This document shows positions 36,205 through 45,606 of a stretch of 64,000 bases of DNA, piece by piece. The notes under the pieces are model-generated. The model was not told the origin of the DNA, did no database searches, and saw only the letters and a program-made list of their open reading frames with translations. How positions within the stretch are numbered: position 1 is the stretch's first letter; each line of letters opens with the position of its first letter. Source of the stretch: Candidatus Kaistella beijingensis (GTDB lineage: Bacteria > Bacteroidota > Bacteroidia > Flavobacteriales > Weeksellaceae); NCBI RefSeq assembly GCF_020084865.1, contig NZ_CP071953.1, forward strand, positions 248,001 to 312,000. The letters are read 5' to 3'. The translations under genes and the position numbers were made by a program.

Positions 36205-37218
36205 ATGCAAGCAATAGGATTTAAAACAAGTTTACCAATTTCACAAGCAGACAGTTTTATACAATTTGAAAAAGAAACACCAGGGCCAAAAGGATATGAA
36301 TTGTTGGTGAAAATACAAGCTGTATCAATAAACCCTGTGGACTATAAGATACGCCAGAATAGTCTGAAAGATAAAATCTCAGACAATCCCAAAATTATAG
36401 GTTGGGACGCTGTTGGAGTTGTTGAAGCGGTTGGAGAAAACGCCACTTTGTTTAAAAAGGGTGACAACGTTTTTTATGCAGGAGATATAACAAAGGACGG
36501 TAGTTATCAAGAATTTCAATTAGTTGATGAAAGAATTGTAGGGTTCTCTCCTAATAATATCCATATCGAGGCATCTGCTGCTATGCCGCTTACTTCATTG
36601 ACAGCTTTTGAAATATTATTTGACAGAATGCAATTAAGTGCAGAAAAAGACAATGGGAAATCAATTTTAATTATCGGCGGTGCTGGCGGCGTTGGCTCGG
36701 TAGCTACGCAGATTGCTAAAAATATTTTAGGTTTAAAAGTAATTGCCACTGCATCAAGAGAAAACTCAATAGAATGGTGTAAAAAAATGGGTGCTGATTT
36801 TGTAGTAAATCATAAAAACTTACTACAAGAGATGAAAAGCATCGGCTATGAAACTGTTGATTTTATTGTGGACTTTGTGGACCTAAATCAATATTGGGAA
36901 ACAATGGTGCAATTAATAAAACCACAAGGGAAAATTGGTTCGATTAGCGACCCGACTGAACCTGTTAATTTACGTCAATTAAAAAGTAAAAGTGTAAGTT
37001 TTCATTGGGAGTTAATGTTTACCCGTTCTATGTTTCAAACTGATGATATGGTACAGCAACATCACATCCTAAATCAAATTTCAAAGTGGTTAGATGATGG
37101 GATATTACAATCTACCTTAACGACCACATTGCAAGGTTTTTCGGTTGAAAACTTCAAAAATGCACATACTCAATTAGAGAGTGGCACCACAATTGGAAAA
37201 TTAGTAATTAAGTATTAA
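36205..37218 (+). CDS. Zinc-binding-type alcohol dehydrogenase family protein (quinone oxidoreductase-like)
   Basis: The 337-residue medium-chain dehydrogenase has an N-terminal GroES-like domain (AVSINPVDYKIRQ, GWDAVGVVEAVGENA) and a Rossmann domain (IIGGAGGVGSVATQIAK). Zinc ligands are not evident, so it is probably an NADPH-dependent quinone or enone reductase. Single gene of its cassette. Confidence 0.85.
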   Translation: MQAIGFKTSLPISQADSFIQFEKETPGPKGYELLVKIQAVSINPVDYKIRQNSLKDKISDNPKIIGWDAVGVVEAVGENATLFKKGDNVFYAGDITKDGSYQEFQLVDERIVGFSPNNIHIEASAAMPLTSLTAFEILFDRMQLSAEKDNGKSILIIGGAGGVGSVATQIAKNILGLKVIATASRENSIEWCKKMGADFVVNHKNLLQEMKSIGYETVDFIVDFVDLNQYWETMVQLIKPQGKIGSISDPTEPVNLRQLKSKSVSFHWELMFTRSMFQTDDMVQQHHILNQISKWLDDGILQSTLTTTLQGFSVENFKNAHTQLESGTTIGKLVIKY

Positions 37219-37246
37219 AAGCATATAGGACTAATAAAGAAAGGCG

Positions 37247-37385
37247 AACGGCTAACATCGCATTGGCAATAGTGGGGCTGACAGTTGTAAATTCAACATT
37301 TGGTATTCTATCGGGCATTTGTGCAAATGTAGTGCTGACGTTTTTCAAATGCACCACCATCGCCAATATGTATACCGTTAGCGGT
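37247..37385 (+). repeat. attC-like site 19 (short class, 139 bp)
   Basis: Left core AACGGCTAAC pairs with GTTAACCGT (36152) with one mismatch. Right core GTTAGCGGT. Arms CGCATTGGCAATAGTGGGGC and CACCATCGCCAATATG. Confidence 0.8.
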
Positions 37386-37433
37386 CATTTTAAAGCTACA
37401 CTCTACAACTATCAGTTACAAAATATAGCTGAC

Positions 37434-37769
37434 CTATCTTTTATTTATAATATTCTCTAAACCCCATTTTTCTATTTCCAAAAACACGGGAGCCATACTC
37501 TTACCGAGGTCTGTCAAAGAATATTCAACTCTGGGTGGAATCTCTTTGAAGTGTTTTCTGGATATTAAATTGTCTTGTTCTAATTCCTTCAACTGTTCGG
37601 TTAAAACCTTTCTTGAGATGGTAGGAATTCTTGCCACTATTTCACCAAACCTTCTTGTTTCTGACCTTAGACAGTACATTATAATAGGTTTCCATTTACC
37701 CCCAATAAGTAGAAGCGTTGCTGCTACGGGACAATTAATTTCACTTGTTTGCTTCGCGTTAGTTACCAT
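37434..37769 (-). CDS. HxlR-family transcriptional regulator
   Basis: The 111-residue winged-helix protein has the HxlR pattern: conserved Cys in EINCPVAATLLLIGGKWK, the recognition region ISRKVLTEQLKELEQDNLI and VEYSLTDLGKSM. It is divergent from the NmrA-like oxidoreductase at 37880, with two GTTAC palindromes between them, so it probably controls that gene and itself in response to redox or electrophile signals. It is one of the few minus-strand cassette genes. Confidence 0.88.
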   Translation of the reverse strand: MVTNAKQTSEINCPVAATLLLIGGKWKPIIMYCLRSETRRFGEIVARIPTISRKVLTEQLKELEQDNLISRKHFKEIPPRVEYSLTDLGKSMAPVFLEIEKWGLENIINKR

Positions 37770-37790
37770 ATCGTTACTACTAATTTTAAT

Positions 37791-37846
37791 GTTACCTTTG
37801 GGTAACTTATTACATTTATAAACTATTATTAGTTACTTTGTGTAAC
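37791..37846. promoter_or_regulatory. Paired palindromes between hxlR and nmrA-like genes
   Basis: GTTACCTTTGGGTAAC (37791-37806) and GTTACTTTGTGTAAC (37832-37846) share the core GTTAC-N5/6-GTAAC and lie between two divergent genes. They are likely operators of the HxlR regulator. Confidence 0.6.
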
Positions 37847-37879
37847 AAATGTAATTAATAAATTAAAAAAAACAAAAAA

Positions 37880-38758
37880 ATGATTTTAGTAACAGGAGCA
37901 ACAGGGCATTTTGGAAATGCAACCATTAATTTTCTTTTAGAAAAAGGAGTTGAAGCCAAACGAATTTCAGCATTAGTTAGAAATGAACAGTCCGTTGATG
38001 AATTTAAAAAGAAAGGTGTAAAAACATTAATTGGAGATTACAACAATTACAATTCGCTTGCAACTGCTTTTGTAGGAGTAGAAAAACTACTTTTAGTATC
38101 AGGCAGCGACCTTATGAATCGTACCGCTCAACACCTAAACGTAATTAATGCAGCTAAAGAAGCAGGTGTAAAACACATGATCTACACCAGTTTTCAGAGA
38201 AGAAATGAAAGCGAAAATTCTCCATTAGGGATAGTAGCTCAATCGCATATTCAAACTGAAAAATCGTTGAAGGAAAGCGGTATTGATTACACCATTTTGA
38301 AAAACAATCTTTATATGGACTTTTTACCTGGCTTTATTGGTGAAAAAGTTGCAGAAACAGGTGTAATTTTCGTGCCAGCTGAAAATGGCAAAGTAAGTGC
38401 TGTATTACGATCTGAAATGGCTGAAGCAACTGCAAATATTTTAGTGACTGATAGTCATATTGGTAAAGAATACGACTTTACAAATACAACGGCAGTTACT
38501 TACCATGATATTGCAAAGACCGTTTCAGAAGCCCTTGAAAAACCGATTAACTACATTTCGCCTTCGGTAGAAGAATATGGCAAAACATTAGCTAGCCAAG
38601 GTGTGCCCGCAGAGGTAATTGGCATATTTTCAAGCTTTGCAGTTGCACAGGCACAAGGTGAGTTGGATAAAGAAAGTACAGATCTAGAGAAATTACTGGG
38701 AAGAAGACCAACTACCGTACAAGAATTTTTAGGCAAATTATACACTGCTAATCTATAA
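37880..38758 (+). CDS. NmrA-like NAD(P)H-binding oxidoreductase (QorB type)
   Basis: The 292-residue protein has an N-terminal Rossmann motif (VTGATGHFGNA, residues 4-14) and matches NmrA-like NAD(P)H:quinone oxidoreductase 2 proteins. In many bacteria an HxlR-type regulator is encoded divergently from such a gene, as here. It probably reduces quinones or senses NADPH. The cassette holds both genes, so it carries its own regulation. Confidence 0.85.
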   Translation: MILVTGATGHFGNATINFLLEKGVEAKRISALVRNEQSVDEFKKKGVKTLIGDYNNYNSLATAFVGVEKLLLVSGSDLMNRTAQHLNVINAAKEAGVKHMIYTSFQRRNESENSPLGIVAQSHIQTEKSLKESGIDYTILKNNLYMDFLPGFIGEKVAETGVIFVPAENGKVSAVLRSEMAEATANILVTDSHIGKEYDFTNTTAVTYHDIAKTVSEALEKPINYISPSVEEYGKTLASQGVPAEVIGIFSSFAVAQAQGELDKESTDLEKLLGRRPTTVQEFLGKLYTANL

Positions 38759-38782
38759 CAGAAATTATCAAACAATGCAACG

Positions 38783-38919
38783 AACCACTAACATCGGTTT
38801 GGTAAAAGCAGGGCTGACTGAAATGCATCAACAGTTGTACTTCTATCAGCTTTTCTGCTGTATTTGGTCTGACGGTTTTCAAAGCACTACCTTCGCAAAT
38901 ACTTTTAACGTTGTGCGTC
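38783..38919 (+). repeat. attC-like site 20 (short class, 137 bp)
   Basis: Left core ACCACTAAC pairs with GTTAGCGGT (37377) with one mismatch. Right core GTTGTGCGTC. Arms ATCGGTTTGGTAAAAGCAGGGC and CTACCTTCGCAAATAC. Confidence 0.8.
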
Positions 38920-38941
38920 ATACTAAATGACACGTAAAAAC

Positions 38942-38972
38942 AAAAATGCTGTCCACGGAGAACAGCATTTTT
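38942..38972. terminator. Bidirectional rho-independent terminator
   Basis: Hairpin AAAAATGCTGT / ACAGCATTTTT with a 9-base loop and A/T tracts on both sides. It lies after the end of the minus-strand fragment at 38991. Confidence 0.75.
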
Positions 38973-38990
38973 AATTTCAAAACCGCAATT

Positions 38991-39110
38991 TTAAGATTTT
39001 ACTTCCGTTTTGTCTTGCCAATTAAAATGACCTACTCTTTTGGTAACTAACCATTGATTATTGACACGAATGTACTCATCATCAGAGATTGCGCCAACAG
39101 TGGTTTTTGT
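38991..39110 (-). pseudogene. C-terminal fragment of an NTF2/SnoaL-like protein
   Basis: The minus strand encodes GAISDDEYIRVNNQWLVTKR, typical of the end of nuclear-transport-factor-2-like (SnoaL) proteins, then a stop at 38991. The N-terminal part is missing. The upstream open frame continues but reads through unrelated sequence. Confidence 0.6.
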
Positions 39111-39157
39111 TCTTTTGTCATTTTCATTACCAATTAAAGTTATCAATAAATTGTAAA

Positions 39158-39509
39158 ATGAAAAACAAAGAAAAAATTTTTCCAGAAGTTGCAACTTGCT
39201 CTGTTGATTACGCTTTTAGACGCATTGGAGGCAAGTATAAAGGCAAATTTTATGGTATTTAAACGACCATACTATTTTGCGTTATGGAGAATTAACCAGG
39301 ACATTACCGACATCACGATCAAAATGCTGACACAAACTTTAAGAGAGTTGGAAACCGACAATTTGATTAACCGAAAAGTTTATGACGAAGTTCCCTCGAA
39401 AGTAGAATACACACTAACAGAAGTAGGACAGGAACTTATTCCTTTCATTAGTTATCTTAAAGATTGGGGCGACAAACAAATTGAAGAGGGACAGAAAATA
39501 ACGAAATAA
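39158..39509 (+). pseudogene. HxlR-family regulator, frameshifted
   Basis: The frame from ATG 39158 gives CSVDYAFRRIGGKYKGK, an HxlR N-terminus, and then shifts. The family resemblance resumes in another frame (DITIKMLTQTLRELETDNLI .. VEYTLTEVGQELIPFI) up to 39509. About 15 codons around 39240-39290 are scrambled. The gene is broken; its likely neighbour target, the SnoaL-like gene, is also decayed. Confidence 0.75.
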
Positions 39510-39514
39510 GTGCG

Positions 39515-39562
39515 GACGCACAACATCGGATTTGCGTAATGGCGGGTCAAGTGCTAAAATCC
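39515..39562 (+). repeat. Truncated attC-like site 21 (left arm only)
   Basis: Left core GACGCACAAC exactly complements the cassette start GTTGTGCGTC (38910). The left arm (GGATTTGCGTAATGGCGGGTC) follows, but no right arm or right core is present. The array is broken here, and ordinary genes follow. Confidence 0.75.
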
Positions 39563-39590
39563 AACTTCGCACCTCTCACCTTTAATCACT

Positions 39591-39636
39591 TTTTGACAAA
39601 TGTCAAAAGATTAATAAACCTGCGGTCGTAATTTTG
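39591..39636 (+). promoter_or_regulatory. Palindrome and -7 box upstream of oleate hydratase
   Basis: TTTTGACA-AA-TGTCAAAA (39591-39608) is a perfect palindrome, and a -7 box TAATTTTG lies at 39629-39636, 30 bases before the start codon. A TetR- or Crp/Fnr-type regulator could bind it; the Crp/Fnr gene at 43732 is one candidate. Confidence 0.5.
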
Positions 39637-39665
39637 AGTCATCATTAATCAACAAAAAATTAATT

Positions 39666-41573
39666 ATGAACACAACCGAAAATCACAGAAAAGTAAATCA
39701 TCAACCCGATGCAAGCCAAACGCGCCTGCAAAATGTTCCCACCAACACAATGCCTTTTCCGGATCAGATTGGGAATTACCAAAGAAATATCGGACTTCCG
39801 GATGGCAAATTTAAAGACAGCAAAGTTTATATTGTAGGTAGCGGAATCGCCGGACTTTCTTCGGCCTATTATTTCATTCGCGACGGGCAAATTCCTGCCG
39901 GAAATATTACTTTTTTAGAGCAGTTGAACATTGAAGGAGGTTCTTTGGACGGCTCGGGAAATGCTGAAACCGGATACATTATTCGCGGCGGCCGTGAAAT
40001 GGATTTTACCTACGAAAATTTCTGGGATATGTTTCAGGATATTCCCGCTTTGGAACTTCCCAAGCCTTATTCCGTGCTCGATGAATACCGAATTGTAAAC
40101 GACAACGACCGCAACCATTCCAAAGCAAGGCTTATTCACAACAAAGGCGAAGTAAAAGATTTCAGCAAATTCGGGCTCAGCAAAAAAGATCAGTTGGCGG
40201 TGATGAAACTTTTGCTCGCGAAAAAAGAAAATTTGGACGATTTAACGATTGAAGATTGGTTTTCCGAAACCTTTTTGGAAAGTAATTTCTGGTGGTTTTG
40301 GCGCACCATGTTTGCTTTTGAAAACTGGCAAAGTTTACTGGAACTGAAACTCTATTTTCACCGTTTCCTTCACGCGATTGATGGTTTGAACGACCTTTCG
40401 TCGCTGGTTTTCCCAAAATACAACCAGTATGACACATTCGTAGTGCCGTTACGGAAACATTTACAAGAACTCGGCGTAAAAATTCAATTTGAAACCGTGG
40501 TAAAAGACCTGGATATCGAAATCACGGGCGATAAAAAAATCGTCAGAAACATCATCACCGAACAGAACGGTTCTGAAGTGAACATTGCATTACGCGAAAA
40601 TGATTTTGTGATCGTCACTACTGGATCGATGACGGAAGATACACGCTACGGCGACAATGTTACGGCGCCATTGGTAGATTTTACCAAAGAAAATTCCGGC
40701 AAATCAAAAGGATGGACTGTTTGGAATAATCTGGCAAAAAAATCTAAAGTGTTTGGCAAACCTGAAAAATTCAATTCGGATGTTTCCAAATCGGCGTGGA
40801 TGTCGGCAACGCTCACCTGCAAACCGTCTGCTTTTGTAGAAAAACTGAAAGAGTATTCGGTGAACGACCCGTATTCCGGCAAAACCGTTACAGGCGGTAT
40901 TATTTCGATTACCGACAGCAATTGGGTGATGAGTTTTACCTGCAACAGACAGCCCCATTTCCCGAATCAGCCGGATGATGTTTTGGTCATCTGGGTGTAT
41001 GCTTTGCTGATGGACGAAAAGGGAAATTACGTTCAGAAAACAATGCCGGAATGCACCGGTAACGAGATTTTGGCAGAGTTGGCCTATCATTTAGGTATTG
41101 AAAATCAACTGGACAATATCATACAGAATACGATTGTGAAAACCTCTTATATGCCGTATATCACCTCGATGTTTTTACCGCGTGCCAAAGGTGACCGTCC
41201 ACAGGTTGTACCCGATGGTTGCGTGAATCTCGGACTGGTCGGACAGTTTGTGGAAACCAATAACGACGTGGTTTTTACAATGGAAAGTTCGGTGAGAACA
41301 GCGAGAATTGCGGTTTATGAACTTCTGGACAGCAACAAACAGGTCCCTGACATCAATCCGTTGCAATACGACATCCGTCATTTGTTAAAAGCCGCCAATA
41401 CTTTGAACGACGGCAAAGGTTTTCCGGGCAGCGGAATTCTGAACAAAGTTTTGAAGAATACCTATTTCGAGCATATTCTTCCTGAAATTTCTCACGACGA
41501 ACACGATGGTTTTTTCGCGCAGCAGTGGGACAAACTGAAAGGTCTCTTTGAGCATAAGCAAGAAGGGGAGTAA
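39666..41573 (+). CDS. ohyA: Oleate hydratase (MCRA family)
   Basis: The 635-residue FAD enzyme has the nucleotide-binding motif [17 protein letters not shown] (about residues 58-74) and the family blocks [32 protein letters not shown] and [15 protein letters not shown]. It adds water to the cis-9 double bond of oleic acid to give 10-hydroxystearate, often as a fatty-acid detoxification step. A hydroxyacyl-CoA dehydrogenase follows 64 bases downstream. The GC content is higher than that of the cassettes, which suggests normal chromosome. Confidence 0.93.
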   Translation: MNTTENHRKVNHQPDASQTRLQNVPTNTMPFPDQIGNYQRNIGLPDGKFKDSKVYIVGSGIAGLSSAYYFIRDGQIPAGNITFLEQLNIEGGSLDGSGNAETGYIIRGGREMDFTYENFWDMFQDIPALELPKPYSVLDEYRIVNDNDRNHSKARLIHNKGEVKDFSKFGLSKKDQLAVMKLLLAKKENLDDLTIEDWFSETFLESNFWWFWRTMFAFENWQSLLELKLYFHRFLHAIDGLNDLSSLVFPKYNQYDTFVVPLRKHLQELGVKIQFETVVKDLDIEITGDKKIVRNIITEQNGSEVNIALRENDFVIVTTGSMTEDTRYGDNVTAPLVDFTKENSGKSKGWTVWNNLAKKSKVFGKPEKFNSDVSKSAWMSATLTCKPSAFVEKLKEYSVNDPYSGKTVTGGIISITDSNWVMSFTCNRQPHFPNQPDDVLVIWVYALLMDEKGNYVQKTMPECTGNEILAELAYHLGIENQLDNIIQNTIVKTSYMPYITSMFLPRAKGDRPQVVPDGCVNLGLVGQFVETNNDVVFTMESSVRTARIAVYELLDSNKQVPDINPLQYDIRHLLKAANTLNDGKGFPGSGILNKVLKNTYFEHILPEISHDEHDGFFAQQWDKLKGLFEHKQEGE

Positions 41574-41637
41574 TTATTTAACCTGAAAAACCTGAGAGGT
41601 CTTGAATACCTGTAAGGTTTTCTAAAATTTAAAAAAA

Positions 41638-42537
41638 ATGACAACAATAAAAAAAATCACCGTAGCCGGAAGCGGCGTTTTGGGTTCGCAGATTGCTTTT
41701 CAATCCGCACTGCACGGCTATGACGTGACCATTTACGACATCAACGGCGAAGCAATTGAAAAATCCAAAAAACTGATTGATACTTTTCTGCCCCGATACA
41801 AATCGGACCTTCAGATTTCATCTGAAAAACTGGAAGAAGCCTATCAGAAACTCCAGTTTTCCATCAGCCTTCAGGAAGCGGTTTCCGAAGCGGATCTTCT
41901 GATTGAAGCCATACCTGAAAGTATCGGTATTAAAAAGGAATTTTACAGAAATTTATCCAAAATCGCCCCCGAAAAAACAATTTTTGCCACCAATACTTCC
42001 ACACTTTTGCCGAGTTTATTGATGGATGAAACCGGAAGGCCGGAAAAATTTCTCGCTTTGCATTTCGCCAACGAAATCTGGAAACACAACACGGCGGAAA
42101 TTATGGGTACCGAAAAGACCAATCCCGAAGTATTTGAAACACTCGTGGAATTTGCAAAATCTATCGGAATGATTGCGCTGCCACTGAAAAAAGAACAGCC
42201 GGGCTATATTCTTAACACGCTTTTGGTGCCGCTGTTGAGTTCGGGAATTCTGCTGTATGCCAAAGGCGTTGCCGACATTGAAACTATCGACAAAACCTGG
42301 ATGCTCGGAACCGGTTCGCCAATAGGACCGTTCGGTATTTTGGATGTAGTGGGTTTGGGAACGGTGTACCACATTTTTAAAACCGAGGCGGAGCGCACCG
42401 GAAATGAGGAAAAAATGAAGTTTGTCAACGTGCTGAAAAATCAGTTTATAGATGCCGGAAAACTCGGCGTTTCAAGCGGCGAAGGTTTTTATAAATATCC
42501 CAACCCAACTTTTCAGGGTAAAGATTTTTTGAAATAG
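41638..42537 (+). CDS. 3-hydroxyacyl-CoA dehydrogenase family protein
   Basis: The 299-residue protein has an N-terminal NAD-binding fold (VAGSGVLGSQIAFQSALHG) and the C-terminal helical domain (LGTGSPIGPFGILDVVGLGT) of 3-hydroxyacyl-CoA dehydrogenases. Its position after ohyA suggests a link to hydroxy fatty acid turnover. A strong terminator follows. Confidence 0.85.
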   Translation: MTTIKKITVAGSGVLGSQIAFQSALHGYDVTIYDINGEAIEKSKKLIDTFLPRYKSDLQISSEKLEEAYQKLQFSISLQEAVSEADLLIEAIPESIGIKKEFYRNLSKIAPEKTIFATNTSTLLPSLLMDETGRPEKFLALHFANEIWKHNTAEIMGTEKTNPEVFETLVEFAKSIGMIALPLKKEQPGYILNTLLVPLLSSGILLYAKGVADIETIDKTWMLGTGSPIGPFGILDVVGLGTVYHIFKTEAERTGNEEKMKFVNVLKNQFIDAGKLGVSSGEGFYKYPNPTFQGKDFLK

Positions 42538-42562
42538 AAAGTTTTCATTTGTAAAGGAAGGG

Positions 42563-42589
42563 CGTCCGGAAATTTCCGGGCGTTTTTTT
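42563..42589 (+). terminator. Rho-independent terminator
   Basis: Stem CGTCCGGAAA / TTTCCGGGCG followed by seven T, 25 bases after the dehydrogenase stop. Confidence 0.85.
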
Positions 42590-42651
42590 GATTAATGTCA
42601 AAGCCAACTTTCAAAGAAAGCCCGAACTTTGCGATAACTAACAACTGGACA

Positions 42652-43650
42652 ATGAAAAAGACCTTTTTACTGCTGCTGATCTTCCTTTCGGGGTTTTTGT
42701 ACTCGCAGGCATATTCGCCGGATATTTTGGGAAACGGTTTTGAGCAGAAAACATTGAATTTTCCAACTGATTACGAAGGAAAAGTTACCGCAACAGTCAT
42801 CCGCAAAAAAGCGGAAAGTCCCACCCATAAAGCTGTGTTGTATATTCACGGGTTTAACGATTATTTCTTTCAGGCGGAAATGGCTGAAAAATTCAATGAA
42901 AAAGGGTTTGACTTTTATGCTTTGGATTTACGAAAATATGGGCGTTCATATTTGCCCCATCAAACTTGTAATAATGTCAGAAACCTGGACGAATACAATG
43001 CCGAAATCGATGAGGCTTTAAAAATCATTGCTTTTGAAAATCATCACAAAATTCTGCTGGCAGGGCATTCAACCGGCGGCTTGATTACGACTCGGTATAT
43101 GAAATATCACAGTGAAAATCCGAACATTGCCGGACTTTGGGTTAACAGTCCGTTTTATGATTTCAATATGGGGTTTCTGGCGCAAAAAATTGGGGTTCCC
43201 ATCATCAGTGGTTTGGGAAAACATTATCCTGACACGAAAGTTGGCGGTGGATTTTCCACTTTCTACGGCGAAAGTCTGCATAAAGATTTTAAAGGTGAAT
43301 GGAATTATGATTTAAAACTGAAACCCAATGCCAACGGGAAAGTAAATTTTGGATTTATCCGTGCCATTCATCGCGGACAGAAAGACATCCGCAACGCAGA
43401 ACTCAAGGTTCCGGTATTGGTGATGCATTCTGAAAAATCGGGCTATCCAAAAGTCTGGAATGAGGAAGTGACTTCTACCGATATCATCCTGAACGTTAAG
43501 GATATTCATAAAAATGCTGAAAATTTTAGGGGGAATCTCACGATAATTCCCGTTAAAGGCGGCATTCACGATTTGGTGCTTTCCAAAAAACCGGTGCGAG
43601 AAAAAGTATATGACGAACTTTTCAGTTGGCTACAGAAGATTAATTTTTAA
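42652..43650 (+). CDS. Exported alpha/beta hydrolase (S33-like)
   Basis: From ATG 42652 the 332-residue product starts with a signal peptide (MKKTFLLLLIFLSGFLYSQ). It shows an alpha/beta hydrolase fold: YIHGFNDYF, LDLRKYGRS and nucleophile elbow GHSTGG, with a late His in GGIHDLVLS. It resembles lysophospholipase/monoacylglycerol-lipase-like enzymes. An in-frame ATG at 42595 would hide the signal peptide and is rejected. Confidence 0.8.
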   Translation: MKKTFLLLLIFLSGFLYSQAYSPDILGNGFEQKTLNFPTDYEGKVTATVIRKKAESPTHKAVLYIHGFNDYFFQAEMAEKFNEKGFDFYALDLRKYGRSYLPHQTCNNVRNLDEYNAEIDEALKIIAFENHHKILLAGHSTGGLITTRYMKYHSENPNIAGLWVNSPFYDFNMGFLAQKIGVPIISGLGKHYPDTKVGGGFSTFYGESLHKDFKGEWNYDLKLKPNANGKVNFGFIRAIHRGQKDIRNAELKVPVLVMHSEKSGYPKVWNEEVTSTDIILNVKDIHKNAENFRGNLTIIPVKGGIHDLVLSKKPVREKVYDELFSWLQKINF

Positions 43651-43680
43651 TAGTTTATTTTTAATGTTTAGTTAGTGAAT

Positions 43681-43707
43681 AATGCCTCAATTCTGGGGCA
43701 TTATTTT
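43681..43707 (+). terminator. Rho-independent terminator
   Basis: Stem AATGCCTCA / TGGGGCATT with a 4-base loop and a T-rich tail, 31 bases after the hydrolase stop. Confidence 0.75.
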
Positions 43708-43715
43708 TATTTTTG
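43708..43715 (+). promoter_or_regulatory. -7 box of the Crp/Fnr gene
   Basis: TATTTTTG matches TAnnTTTG and lies 16 bases before the start codon at 43732, giving a very short leader. Confidence 0.5.
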
Positions 43716-43731
43716 TACAAATTGAATCCTG

Positions 43732-44292
43732 ATGACTTTTCCCGAAATCCTTGCCACATATATTACGATCGATGATGATATCCGCAGTTTTCTGAACACG
43801 CAAACCGAAAATATTTCTGTGAAAAAGGGAACCATCATCAGCGATCAAAACACGCTAAACCGCAAGGTGTATTTTGTAGAAAAAGGGCTTCTGCGCTCGT
43901 TTTATTTTGAAAAAGGAAAAGATATCACCACCAATTTTTACCCCGAAAACAGCATCCTCGCCAATATAGACACCATTTTTGAGAAAATTCCGGCGCGGCA
44001 TTCCATTGAAACTTTGGAAGACAGTGAGATTGTCTTTTTCCGTTACTCGAAAATGGAAGAACTCTGCGAAACTTCGCTCACCATAGCCAATTTCAGCCGC
44101 CGTGTTTTGGGGCTTCTGATGTCGAATATGGAAAGGCGCATCAATTCCTTGCAGTATATGACGGCAAAGGAAAAATATATTCAGCTTTTAGAAGAAAATT
44201 CTGATATACTTTTGCGTGCGCCGCTTGGGATGATAGCTTCTTATCTTGGCATTTCTCAGGAAACACTTAGCAGGATAAGAAGTGAGGTTTAG
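43732..44292 (+). CDS. Crp/Fnr-family transcriptional regulator
   Basis: The 186-residue protein has a cyclic-nucleotide-binding-like beta-roll (residues 20-110) and a C-terminal Crp-type helix-turn-helix (PLGMIASYLGISQETLSRIRSEV). No FeS cysteine cluster is seen. The last codons are copied in a chimeric small frame at 46888-47007. Target genes are unknown. Confidence 0.85.
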   Translation: MTFPEILATYITIDDDIRSFLNTQTENISVKKGTIISDQNTLNRKVYFVEKGLLRSFYFEKGKDITTNFYPENSILANIDTIFEKIPARHSIETLEDSEIVFFRYSKMEELCETSLTIANFSRRVLGLLMSNMERRINSLQYMTAKEKYIQLLEENSDILLRAPLGMIASYLGISQETLSRIRSEV

Positions 44293-44587
44293 AAAATTTA
44301 TCAAATTACAGACAGAGATGCTATTTGAGTGGCGGTGCGAAAAAAAATTCAATAGTTTGTAAAAATTTTATTCTTGCGTCTGAAGAACGCTAAGTGACTA
44401 AAAAAATGTATATTTACAACACAGACCATGAATTAATGGCGTCTTTACGGCTGTTGGCTGCGATGCGTGCTTTGTAGTTAAGTGCTTTTCCGAACAGATT
44501 TGCAACCTTTATAGCCTTGAAACGGTTAATTTTATTAGATAAATATTTCAAACTCAACACGGAGCAATAAATTTAAGACTGGAATAT
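44293..44587. other. Intergenic region without clear gene
   Basis: A 23-codon frame (44406 onward, MYIYNTDHELMAS..) is present, but nothing supports its expression. No repeat or hairpin stands out. Confidence 0.4.
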
Positions 44588-45088
44588 ATGAGTAGGGGAT
44601 TTGTGAAAGAGGGTGATCAGGAGGAAATTCCGCTGATTCTGCCGCGTGCCGATTTACCGCCCGGTACGGTAAACTTCGTTACCGAGTTCGGATACGCTCA
44701 GTTGCTCGCCGAACGTGATAAAATGATTCACGAGCGCGACTATACCTTGATTTCGGACGAGAATGAAAATCGCATTGCCGTCAATTTAATCAATGCGAAA
44801 CTGCAACTGTTACTCGATCGAATTTCGTCTGCGAAAATTGTTAACCTTGCCAAACAACCAAAAAATATAGTGAAGTTCGGTGCTGAAGTGTACTTTAAAG
44901 TTGACTCAGATCCCAAAATCCAGCATTATCAGATCGTGGGCGTCGATGAGGCAAATGTTGCAGAAGGAAAAATAGCGTTTACCTCTCCGATTGCGAAAAT
45001 CTTTATGGACAGAAAGGTAGGCGATCGCGTGACATTGAAATTGGGAAAATCGGAAAAGCAGTTTGAAATTGTGTCGATAAAATACTGA
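44588..45088 (+). CDS. GreA/GreB-family transcription elongation factor
   Basis: The 166-residue protein has the N-terminal coiled-coil region (residues 30-95) and C-terminal FKBP-like domain of Gre factors (GAEVYFKVDSDPKIQHYQIVG .. ISFTSPIAK-like block .. VGDRVTLKLG). It rescues stalled RNA polymerase by stimulating RNA cleavage. The N-terminal pattern (PPGTVNFVTEFGYAQL) is nearer to GreB. Confidence 0.85.
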   Translation: MSRGFVKEGDQEEIPLILPRADLPPGTVNFVTEFGYAQLLAERDKMIHERDYTLISDENENRIAVNLINAKLQLLLDRISSAKIVNLAKQPKNIVKFGAEVYFKVDSDPKIQHYQIVGVDEANVAEGKIAFTSPIAKIFMDRKVGDRVTLKLGKSEKQFEIVSIKY

Positions 45089-45131
45089 TGGATTTATAAA
45101 ATTTAATTAAAAACGTCTAAAACCCACGAGC

Positions 45132-45160
45132 AAAAAAAAGAGACCTTTCTGGAAGTCTCT
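45132..45160 (-). terminator. Terminator of ohr
   Basis: Stem AGAGAC / GTCTCT (45139-45144, 45155-45160) with seven A on the plus strand, giving a T tract for minus-strand transcripts. Confidence 0.7.
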
Positions 45161-45180
45161 TCAATCTATGTATGGAAACA

Positions 45181-45603
45181 CTAATTATTGGTCACCGATA
45201 ATTTCACTTCGATATTATTTCTCGTGGCATTAGAATAAGGGCAAATCTGATGCGCTTTTTCTGTAAGTTCCTGCGCTTGTTCCAGGGAAACACCCGGGAT
45301 ATTTACATCGAGTTCCACGGCAAGCCCGAATCCGCCGTTTTCAATTTGGCCTATGCTTACTTTGGCTGTTACGGTGGTCTCACCGGTTTCGGTTTTTGTA
45401 AGCATAATGACTCTGTTCAGGGCGCTGTCAAAACATGCGGAATAACCTGCCGCAAAAAGCATTTCTGGGTTGGCGAAATCATCATTCGCGCCGCCCAGTG
45501 CTTTGGGCATTCGTACTGCTAAATCTATAACACCATTGTCGCTTTTTACCTGGCCGTTTCTGCCACCCTTTGCGGTGACACTGGTAGTGTACATTGGTTT
45601 CAT
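45181..45603 (-). CDS. ohr: Organic hydroperoxide resistance protein (Ohr/OsmC)
   Basis: The 140-residue protein matches Ohr: active-site Cys in GYSACFDSAL, Arg in the early strand (GGRNGQV), and second Cys in CPYSNATRNNI. It reduces organic peroxides with a thiol mechanism. It follows ohrR by 3 bases on the same strand and is the last gene of the operon. Confidence 0.93.
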   Translation of the reverse strand: MKPMYTTSVTAKGGRNGQVKSDNGVIDLAVRMPKALGGANDDFANPEMLFAAGYSACFDSALNRVIMLTKTETGETTVTAKVSIGQIENGGFGLAVELDVNIPGVSLEQAQELTEKAHQICPYSNATRNNIEVKLSVTNN

Positions 45604-45606
45604 AAG

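Noticed and set aside
42595..42651. Earlier start for the alpha/beta hydrolase at 42595.
   Set aside because: The start at 42652 gives a proper signal peptide.
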